A DNA stretch of 64,000 bases from Conchocele bisecta. Lineage: Eukaryota; Mollusca; Bivalvia; Lucinida; Thyasiridae. A program made the translations under genes and the position numbers. Each line of letters starts with the position of its first letter. The first letter of the stretch is position 1. The notes under the pieces are model-generated. The model saw only the letters and a list, made by a program, of their open reading frames with translations, made no database searches and was not told the DNA's origin. The stretch lies in NCBI GenBank assembly GCA_029237695.1, contig CM055265.1, positions 78,486,447 through 78,550,446 of the forward strand, in the 5' to 3' direction. Shown here in pieces: positions 56,635 through 64,000 of the stretch.

Positions 56635-56883
56635 CTGCCTTGTCATCATCCATATTTTCATTCCATACCACACTCATGCGGCCTTCATGTCCAAGGTCAA
56701 ATTACTTATAAAGATTTGTGTTAAAATTTTTGCGTACCCATTATCTCTGCAACGGCAACTCGGATTGACTTCAAACTTCATATACTTCCTTATCATCATC
56801 CATATTTTCATTTCATACCACACCGATGCGGCCTTCATGTTCAGGGTCAAGGTCAAATTACTTAGAAATTTGTGTTAAAGTTT

Positions 56884-57241
56884 TATAATTCCAGCACAAA
56901 AATATGTACACAATTCCCTAACATTTGATTGGCCCGTAGCAAGTCTCTGTCCAAAATTTATATCCCAGTAAACTCCCACGCCGAACTACTTTCCATAACC
57001 GTGAGGCGCAGTTGAAATAATTCTTAAGAAAACGGAAAATAAACACATTTTCTTGATGAATTTATTTCAAATGCTGGAATTATAAGGAATGAATGGCCTT
57101 TTTGTGGAATTTATCGGGGATATAAACTTGGAAAAGTCGCGGGAATACTGGACGAGGCTTCCGGCCTTCGTCCAGTATTCCCGCGACTTTTCCAAGTTTA
57201 TATCCCCGATAAATTCCACAAAAAGGCCATTCATTCCTATA
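56884..57241. mobile_element. Composite palindromic element E (copy 2)
   Basis: TATAATTCCAGCACAAAAAT, then the long palindrome from GGAATGAATGGCCTTTTTGT. Its arms are almost perfect, about 65 bp. Confidence 0.8.
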
Positions 57242-57355
57242 TTAAATACTTGCGTCAAAGTTTTTATTTGTCGGTCCAGGCGGCGGCCGGGGGTATACGT
57301 GAGCCCCTGCTCACTTTCTCCACTGTCTGTTTCACGAAAGCTGCCCAAATTTTAC

Positions 57356-58402
57356 GGCTATACAGGGGTCCTACCAATTATCCGGACAATCAATTTATCG
57401 GACAAATCAAAATGGCTGTTAATTAAACGCATTAATTTGATCCGATTTTGCAACGGACACATCTAAGTCACTCAGGTGCTTGCTGTTTCCATGCCAGTGT
57501 GAATAATATATCGCCAAGGTAAAATTTTAGTAAAATTTGCCGAAAACATTCCCCCACTATGTCCACAAGTTGTTTACAACGTCAAACGTCGCGCGGGGGC
57601 TTGTATCTGTCACTGCGCATGCGCATAATTTGAGGCCCCCTATAGAGTGTTTCAATACTCTGTTGTGTGAAGTATGCAGACGATACGATGTTATTCCTCC
57701 AATATCATTTTCAGACTGTTTAATACACAATGTACAATACAGAGCAGATAGGAAGGAATGCGAAAATGTATCATGATAGAAAAAGAACGAAGAGCTAATT
57801 ATTCAAAAACAAATAATAATGGTTTCAAGGCCAAATCGCCCCAAGCCATTTCGGACCCAAGCCATTACACACCATTTCACACCCATATTCATTCGTGGAT
57901 AAAATCGACAGGTGCGAAAAACACCAGTGTACGAAACGATCATTACCGCGGAATTTACCACCAAATTATGAAGAGCTCAATCGAGTGCGCCCATTACGTC
58001 ATTGCAGAGTTGTTCTATAAATACAATACATTCTACAAATACATGAGTTTTTCCAAGAAGCGAATGGCGATTGTGTTTTCTGCAAAACAACACAATGCTG
58101 TTTATACTGGTTTTCAGGCGATAAAATTATGATTTTAAGGTGAGAATACAAGTTATAAGACGGTTATACATTTGTCCGGATAATTGATTGTCGATGTTAA
58201 TTTTGGGGCAATGTTACGACTGATGATCTGACCCAATTTTAAGTGAGAAAGATGGCACAGTTTGCTAAATAGTTTCCATGCGTTGAGAAAGCAAGAACCG
58301 ACGATTGTTCTGTGAAAATTTTATGCCCGTAGCTGCTATTTTAAGAAAAATATCGTAACAAAACAGCCATTTTTGTCCGATAATCTGGAGGATCCCTGTA
58401 TA
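57356..58402. mobile_element. Pogo/mariner-type non-autonomous element
   Basis: Ends TACAGGGGTCCT...ATTATCCGGACAA and, inverted at the right, TACAGGGATCCTCCAGATTA with TCGGACAAAAATGGCTGTT. TA borders both. Inside, plus-strand frames at 57537-57776 and 57758-58132 (124 codons, starting MRKCIMIEKERRANYSKTNN) overlap slightly but show no DDE motif or helix-turn-helix that I can recognise. They may be captured or decayed sequence. Confidence 0.65.
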
Positions 58403-58520
58403 GACAATTCAAAAACAATATTTTTTTCGATAGTATTAAATTAAAGGAAAATTTAAGAATGAGCCTTCTTTTTATTTCGTGAAATTTGGTCAAATATTGA
58501 TTTTATTGCGAAAACAAAAT

Positions 58521-58597
58521 TTCCCCATGTTAAATCCCCATAGACATCTTCACGGAGTGAAGATTGAAGATGTCTATGGGGATTTAACATGGGGAAA
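58521..58597. repeat. Perfect palindrome
   Basis: TTTCCCCATGTTAAATCCCC with ATAGACATCTTCA and inverse, around CGGAG. About 33-bp arms. A poly(A)-rich run follows at 58687-58725. Confidence 0.75.
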
Positions 58598-59025
58598 TCT
58601 TTTAGAATTTCAGAAATACTGGACCGATTTTTTAAATTTAACTTTTGTTTTCTTAGTTAGATCATTTCCAAGCTATCTAGCTAGGTTTCGGAGTCAATTT
58701 CCAAAAAAAAAAAAGAAAAAAAAAAGTTTTTTGACTCCTCCCACAAGTTCTCTGCCCCTGTTCACTTTCTCTAGTTTTCTTCCTTATTAAATAGGGATTC
58801 AAAATTCACTTATTTGAGCTGCAAAAAGAAAACACTGTTTGCCTTTTGCAGCTCAACTTAGTAAATTTTCAACTTTATTGCAGTAGATTCCCTACTCTAT
58901 TTTAAAATCAATGCATATTTTCACATTGCTGTGAGTATTTTGTACTCCCACTTTTCATAACCAATGCATATTCTGCGAAAATAAGTGCATAAAATACGCC
59001 AATACTCACCTTATCTGGAGCTCTG

Positions 59026-59413
59026 ATTTAGTTTTATTTTTCATGCTCAATTTTTTTAGCCTCAGCATGTAATGGACTATTAAGTGTAACAGGGTCAAAT
59101 CACAATAACCTGTCAGCTACGAGGTCAGTGTAAATGTGTTGTTGGTCATGACCTATATACTGTAATGCCAGTTGAAGGATGAATAAGAAAACTACTTATT
59201 TATGTGTTATGGGTGAGTGATCTCTCGATATTCTGAGTCTTGTTCTAAATTTATATAAAAGACACATACAAATATGCAAACTTGTTGATTAAAAAAATAT
59301 GTCAACTGGAGGTGACACGGTTTATCACGGAATGTGATCCACCACATATGGAAAAAGTACCAAATGTGATTTAGACCAATGTAGACTGTGATCAGTGTGC
59401 ATGCATGCAATCT
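59026..59413. other. Unassigned intron sequence
   Basis: No exon, repeat family or palindrome that I can support. Confidence 0.4.
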
Positions 59414-59718
59414 GTAGCCGATTTCATCAAAATTACAAAGTATACTTTTCTAGCAAAGTATACTTTGAGGGAGAAATTTTCAATTTTAGGAGAAATTTAT
59501 TAATTTTTATTATACTGAATTTATTACATTATAACAGCCATTTTGGCTGTGATAATGTAATAAATTCAGTATAATAATTCTGCATACTTTTAATCATCAA
59601 ATATATGCAATGGTTAGTTCTATATGAAATAGTGCATTTTGGGAAAAATAAATGATTACTCCCTCAAAGTATACTTTGCTACAAAAGTATACTTTGCAAT
59701 GTTGGTGAAATAGGCTAC
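59414..59718. mobile_element. Family A palindromic MITE (opposite orientation)
   Basis: Same ends as the others; the internal halves are in inverse order (GAGAAATTTTCAATTTTAGG on the left). Confidence 0.85.
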
Positions 59719-59998
59719 TGATCAGGGTTGACACTGTTCTGTAAGTGATGGCTTGCCATTTGTTTCTGACAATGCAGAGCCTAATTTGACTGCAATCGAC
59801 CGATCATAAACTACACATATCATGCTTAACACATTTCATGCTGAGGAATCGCCATTTTGTTCAAATCAGTGGTCACAACATATACATGTACTTTCATTGA
59901 AGATCTTTTTGAAAAATTCATACCCATTAAGGTGTATTCTGAATGTAACAGATTAACAGTGACTCCTACTGGGATTCACACCTGAGGCCAAGCGATCC

Positions 59999-60280
59999 GT
60001 AGCCGATTTCACCAACAGTGCAAAGTATCCTTTTCTAGTACTTATTATTTTTTCTGAAATGCTTTATTTCGTATAGAAGTAACAACTGCATATATTTGAT
60101 GATTAAAAGTATGCAGAATTTTTATACTGAATTTATTACATTATCACAGCCAAAATGGCTGTGATAATGTAATAAATTCAGTATAATAAAAATTAATAAA
60201 TTTATCCTAAAATTGAAAATTTCTCCCTCAAAGTATACTTTGCTAGAAAAGTATACTTTGCAATGTTGGTGAAATAGGCT
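59999..60280. mobile_element. Family A palindromic MITE, left arm shortened
   Basis: GTAGCCGATTTCACCAACAG, one AAAGTAT box lost in the left arm; right arm intact to TTGGTGAAATAGGCT. Confidence 0.8.
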
Positions 60281-60317
60281 CCCGGTGTCGTAAGTGTTCC
60301 TGGAACAGGAAGGATGA

Positions 60318-60513
60318 GGGGGCCGTTTCACTAAACTCCATACGACTAAAATGTTCGTAAGTGCAAAATTATGATAGTCTGTCAATTTCACATTAACAAT
60401 GTTTTCTTGTAAATAATTCAATAAATGTGAATTCATCAATTGAAATTTCCAGATGGTCCTAAATTTGCACTTACAAATATTTTAGTCGTACAAAGTTTAG
60501 TGAAACGGCCCCC
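60318..60513. mobile_element. Family F MITE lacking the central palindrome
   Basis: GGGGGCCGTTTCACTAAACT to AGTTTAGTGAAACGGCCCCC; the GAGCATAGGCTGC core is deleted. Confidence 0.8.
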
Positions 60514-60569
60514 TGGACACTGTCTTTCAGTACGACAGGTTTTTATTGAACTTTTAGTGCTGAATGTAT

Positions 60570-60680
60570 AGTGTTGCCCTCATGCAATATGTCTGTATAT
60601 AACTTTGGTGATGAACAAACTTAAAGCCCCATTCAATCAATCAACCAATCAATCAGCCAACTAATCAATGATTCAATCAA
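60570..60680 (+). repeat. SINE 3' end and (ATCA)n tail before DCAF11 exon 2
   Basis: GTCTGTATATAACTTTGGTG and AAGCCCCATTCAATCAATCA match a SINE-1 tail. Its degenerate (AATC)n run extends to 60680 and supplies the whole branch-point region, including CTAATCA, of the acceptor at 60687. Confidence 0.65.
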
Positions 60681-60687
60681 GTTACAG

Positions 60688-60779
60688 TGGTCAGTTAAGA
60701 ATCCTGCCCCAGGGTGCCCGGCGAGACAGCTGCGACTCCGATGACGATGATTTCTGTGAACGCACCCCACCTCCCGTTG
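60688..60779 (+). CDS. DCAF11: DCAF11 (WDR23), exon 2
   Basis: 92 bp between GTTACAG and GTAAGT, phase 2 in and phase 1 out. The split first codon with exon 1 is AGT (Ser), then GQLRILPQGARRDSCDSDDD, ending CERTPPPV. It continues the LAYLIR motif of exon 1 just as in DCAF11 (LAYLLRRGQVRL in human, from memory). The SDDDD stretch at residues 87-91 is an acidic cluster that could be a casein kinase 2 site. The acceptor lacks a pyrimidine tract, which is replaced by SINE-tail sequence. Confidence 0.85.
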
Positions 60780-60842
60780 GTAAGTAGCCTTTACCATGTC
60801 ACCAATATTATCATTCAGTGTTTCGTATGGACTTGTAGTTGT

Positions 60843-60928
60843 ATATCGATGGTCTAGTAACATAAGGTCGTAAGTGCTATGCTTTAGCATAGCACTTACG
60901 ACCTTATGTTACTAGATCATCGATATGT
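60843..60928. repeat. Near-perfect palindrome in DCAF11 intron 2
   Basis: TATCGATGGTCTAGTAACAT then AAGGTCGTAAGTGCTATGC faces its inverse across TTTA. Arms of about 41 bp. Confidence 0.8.
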
Positions 60929-61262
60929 TAACCCTTTCAAGTCTACAGCTCGACCTTAAAGCCAATTTGTGCACACTCTGTAGATTCAGATGAGCCGTCT
61001 CATCAGGACCTTCAGCATATGTCAGTATTGTTCAAAATCTGCATTTTCTCGAGACCTGAAGAGAGTGGTGTGGTATGGACATGGCACCAGGTCAGGTTTT
61101 TCTATTTTCATGGCTGAATATATATTTATCTCAACGTTAATAGTATTCCGTTCTGATTTTGGGATTTTCCCGCCAATGCAGCAGGCTACATACAGGGTTG
61201 AATCCAGTGGCCCCCGCCTTAAATGACCTGAGCTGTTGATAGGCCGTTAAACACCAATCAAA
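60929..61262 (+). mobile_element. pB-3 fragment joined to a SINE-2 copy
   Basis: 60929-61010: TTAACCCTTTCAAGTCTACA and GATGAGCCGTCTCATCAGGA. 61062-61262: GACATGGCACCAGGTCAGGT, TCTGATTTTGGGATTTTCCC, tail AAATGACCTGAGCTGTTGAT and GGCCGTTAAACACC. Confidence 0.6.
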
Positions 61263-61309
61263 TCGAGACTGTAATAGTCCAAAAATTTACATGCAAAAGT
61301 GTTTGATAT

Positions 61310-61522
61310 TTAACCATTACAATGCTGAATTATAATTTCTCGTCAGCTGTTTATTTTTTATTTTCTATTTTTCTCATCAAAAACATACCTTGACAGCACT
61401 TGAGAATCATTTCCAATGGAAATGATTCTAAAATGCTGCCAAACCATGTTGTATTGACAGAAAAGATAAAATATGAAACAACAGCAGACGACACTTTTCG
61501 TTTCTCGCATTCTCGGGGTTAA
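61310..61522. mobile_element. piggyBac-like MITE pB-2
   Basis: TTTAACCATTACAATGCTGA to CGTTTCTCGCATTCTCGGGG then TTAA. Centre TTTCCAATGGAAATGATTCT. Confidence 0.75.
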
Positions 61523-61610
61523 GAATGAAAGGTCAATTAATTGCCATCCAACTCTTCTGGATCTGCACTGCCTGCACACATAGGCATTACTGAGTGTAGT
61601 TGCAAAAGGG
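61523..61610. repeat. pB-3 right-end fragment
   Basis: CTCTTCTGGATCTGCACTGC and GTTGCAAAAGGGTTAA. Confidence 0.5.
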
Positions 61611-61817
61611 TTAACCCTTTCTACACTGAATTAACTTTTGTCATCTGCTGGAAATGTTTTATTTTCAATATAAAAACCTGCTTTGACAGCGCATGAGAAT
61701 CATCTCCACTGGAGACGATTCTCATGTGCTGTCAAAACAGGTTTTTTGTTCAGAATTAAGGCAAAATTGAAAAACAGCAGACGAATATTTTTTCGTCTCC
61801 CGCGTAGTGAGGGTTAA
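61611..61817. mobile_element. piggyBac-like MITE pB-2
   Basis: TTAACCCTTTCTACACTGAA to CCCGCGTAGTGAGGGTTAA; centre TCTCCACTGGAGACGATTCT with a perfect stem. Confidence 0.8.
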
Positions 61818-61985
61818 TATTTGGAACATTAAACAGAAGTGCCATCTTTTTATACATCATTTGTGATGGGGGACATATAGCTGTACATTTATGTATGTTG
61901 GTGCATAATTATGTATGTCTCAACGAGATGGTTTCAATGGTGGTCGCAACATTTACTTCTGATCACACAAAGAAAATATGAGACC

Positions 61986-62498
61986 CACCATGTGAGTTTG
62001 TGCCTTCGGACATCTGTGTAATTTCATTAAATATGCAGCAGCATGTACTCCATGATGCCATTTACGGAAAATATTGTACATTTTGTAAAACGTATTATAG
62101 GAATGAATGGCCTTTTTGTGGAATTTATCGGGGTATAAACTTGGAAAAGTCGCGGGAATACTGGACGAAGGCCGGAAGGCCTCGTCCAGTATTCCCGCGA
62201 CTTTTCCAAGTTTATATCCCCGATAAATTCCACAAAAAGACCATTCATTCCTTATAATTCCAGCATTTGAAATAAATTCATCAAGAAAATGTGTTTATTT
62301 TCCGTTTTCTTAAGAATTATTTTAACTGCGCCTCACGGTTACGGAAAGTAGTTCGGCGTGGGAGTTTACTGGGATATAAATTTTGGACAGAGACTTGCTA
62401 CGGGCCAATCAAATGTTAGGGAATTGTGTAAATATTTTTGTGCTGGAATTTTTTCATGATATTACGCAGATGTCCGAAGGTACAAAATCACATGGTGT
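61986..62498. mobile_element. Palindromic element split by element E (copy 3)
   Basis: Outer arms ATGTGAGTTTGTGCCTTCGG with ACATCTGTGTAAT and, inverted, ATTACGCAGATGTCCGAAGG with ACAAAATCACAT. Element E, reversed, fills 62096-62450. A single arm relative (GGTACAAAATCACATGGCTT) is at 5956. Confidence 0.7.
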
Positions 62499-62592
62499 GT
62501 CTCCGATTAGAATCTTCCACGAACAAAATGGCGTATGAAATGTGTGAACCACTCTTGAGATGCTCCTGATTATGATATTTTGTTTGTTTCAG

Positions 62593-62624
62593 CAGACCCA
62601 AATCCAGATACCTCAATGATTAAG
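62593..62624 (+). CDS. DCAF11: DCAF11 (WDR23), exon 3
   Basis: 32 bp between TTGTTTCAG and GTTTGT, phase 1 in and phase 0 out, encoding (A)DPNPDTSMIK. Human DCAF11 has PPVDATPDT in this place, from memory. The acceptor is a CAGCAG tandem site: using the second CAG (exon from 62596) drops one codon and gives PPPVDPNPDT, closer to the human spacing. The rest of the gene is beyond the window, probably after the repeat array that follows. Confidence 0.75.
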
Positions 62625-62650
62625 GTTTGTGTCCTATGTCGTAATTATCA

Positions 62651-62741
62651 GTGGCCGATTTCATAAAAATTGCAAAGTTTACTTATCTAGCAAAGTATAC
62701 TTTGATGGAGAAATTTACAATTCAAGGATCAATTTATTAAT
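62651..62741. mobile_element. Family A MITE, cut by the N-type array
   Basis: GTGGCCGATTTCATAAAAAT to GGATCAATTTATTAATTTT. The A element breaks exactly where AGCCAGGTTTTTTG begins, which defines the 5' end of element N. Confidence 0.75.
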
Positions 62742-64000
62742 TTTTAGCCAGGTTTTTTGAAAAAATCCAGGCTATTGGATTGGCGAAAGCCGGGTGGGGG
62801 CGGGCGGTGCGGCGCGGGGCGGGCGTCCACAATCAAAATGTTAAGTTTTCGTGTTTGAGTCCATTTCTTTGTTACTGTACCACCTAGGACCACCAAACTT
62901 TCACAGCTTCATAATCAAGGGGTGCCCACAACATATCACTATCCAACATGTTACTTTTTTAGCCAGGTTTTTTGAAAAAAAAAAAAAAAAAATCCAGGCT
63001 ATGGATTGGCGAAAGCCGGGCGGGCGGGCCGGGCGGGCGGCGTCCACAATCAATGTTAAGTTTTTGTGTTTGAGTCCATTTCTTTGTTACTGTACCACCT
63101 AGGACTGCCAAACTTTCCACAACTTCATAACAAGGGGTGCCACCACATATCACTATCCAACATGTTACTTTTTTTTTAACTTGACCCATTTTTTCCGTGT
63201 CGTCGACTTAGCCATTTTCAATGTTAAGTTTTCGCGTTTACAATGTTAAGTTTTCGTGTTTAAGTCCATTTCTTTGGTACTGTACCACCTAGGACCACCA
63301 AACTTTCACAGCTTCATAATCAAGGGGTGCCCACCACATATCACTATCCAACATGTTACTTTTTTTTTAACTTGACCCATTTTTCCGCGTCGTCTGACTT
63401 AGCCATTTTCAATGTTTAATGTTTTCGCGTTTACAATGTTAAGTTTTTCGTGTTTAAGTCCATTTCTTTGGTACTGTACCACCTAGGACCACCAAACTTT
63501 CACAGCTTCATAATCAAGGGGTGCCCACCACATATCACTATCCAACATGTTACTTTTTTAGCCAGATTTTTTGAAAAAAAATCCAGGCTATTGGATTGGC
63601 GAAAGCCGGGCGGGGGGGCGGGCGGGCGGCGTCCACAATCAATGTTACGTTTTCGTGTTTGAGTCCATTTCTTTGTTACTGTACCACCTAGGACCACCAA
63701 ACTTTCACAGCTTCATAATCAAGGGGTGCCCACCACATATCACTATCCAACATGTTACTTTTTTTTTAACTTGACCCATTTTTTCCGCGCAAATCGACTT
63801 AGCCATTTTCAATGTTAAGTTTTTTGCGTTTCTTTCAATGTTAAGTTTTCGTGTTTTAAGTCCATTTCTTTGGTACTGTACCACCTAGGACCACCAAACT
63901 TTCACAGCTTCATAATCAAGGGGTGCCCACCACATATCACTATCCAACATGTTACTTTTTTTTTTAACTTGACCCATTTTTTCCGCGCAATCGACTTAGC
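62742..64000 (+). mobile_element. Element N array (second locus), runs off the window
   Basis: Starts of AGCCAGGTTTTTTGAAAA or close variants at about 62743, 62960 and 63558, each with a (GGGC)n block and CACCTAGGACCACCAAACTT units. Same composition as 11486-14930. It lies in DCAF11 intron 3. Confidence 0.8.

Larger units (their letters stand above)
55626..58774 (+). mobile_element. Helentron-like composite R with D-type units and three inner insertions
   Basis: 5' ATACCCCCGGCATACGAAGT; (GTCC)n; D units (GTCCACGTTAAAGTTTTTGG, CACTCATGCGGCCTTCATGT). A first 3' end (GGCCGGGGGTATACGTGAGC, hairpin GTGAGCCCCTGCTCAC, TTTCTC) is reached at 57321, and a second CCCCTGTTCACTTTCTCTAG at 58774. Insertions: a palindrome-bearing segment (55787-56634), element E (56884-57241) and a pogo-like element (57356-58402). 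Confidence 0.7.
55533..59025. mobile_element. Family K MITE split by Helentron-like composite R
   Basis: Left piece CTGCAGATAAGTTTTGTATC to TGATT at 55625; right piece from 58775 (TTCCTTATTAAATAGGGATT) to TTATCTGGAGCTCTG. Comparison with the intact copy at 8841 shows that R interrupts a TT run. Confidence 0.75.

Noticed and set aside
56489..56878. Open frame of 129 codons
   Set aside because: It joins the insertion at 55787-56634 to D-type units across an element boundary.
59414..59718. Internal inversion of a family A element
   Set aside because: The ends are palindromic, so a reverse insertion gives the same picture. No inversion is needed.

Overview
This is metazoan nuclear DNA, almost certainly from a bivalve mollusc, and probably a heterodont. 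The reasons are small phase-consistent exons separated by long AT-rich introns, tRNA-derived SINEs with (ATCA)n tails, many palindromic MITEs, and tandem arrays rich in AAGGTCAAGGTCA. The species call is inference. More than nine tenths of the window is repetitive, and most long open frames are chance frames inside repeats.

Two plus-strand genes can be supported. Gene 1 (2126 to about 11157) has seven exons, plus a weaker eighth, whose splice phases join into one open frame of about 250 residues. Its family was not recognised. It includes a decayed duplicate of one exon at 6728-6812. Gene 2 starts at 44723 and is the N-terminus of DCAF11 (WDR23), the WD40 substrate receptor of CUL4-DDB1 ubiquitin ligases. 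Three exons (44723-44931, 60688-60779, 62593-62624) are present. The first intron is 15.8 kb, and the WD40 propeller lies beyond the right edge.

Layout: 1-11200 is gene 1 with MITEs and SINEs in its introns. 11486-20687 is two large tandem-repeat composites, the second being three elements nested inside each other. 20757-21500 holds MITE and SINE copies. 22090-27150 is an AT-rich region poor in known repeats; it has inverted sub-repeats and a cluster of a 13-bp motif. 27354-34640 and 39976-41036 hold further Helentron-like composites. 34754-44660 is a MITE graveyard upstream of DCAF11. 44932-60687 is DCAF11 intron 1, with a four-copy MITE tandem array, nested palindromes and two more repeat-bearing composites. 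62742-64000 is another copy of the 11.5-kb array, running off the window.

The most interesting repeat biology is a set of Helentron/HINE-like elements. Their ends follow one plan: a 5' terminal motif, its inverted partner near the 3' end, a short hairpin, then CTAG or CTTG before T. Different end-types carry the same 150-175 bp tandem units, and unrelated unit families keep a TCAAGGTCA core, the consensus monomer site of ERR/NR5A nuclear receptors.
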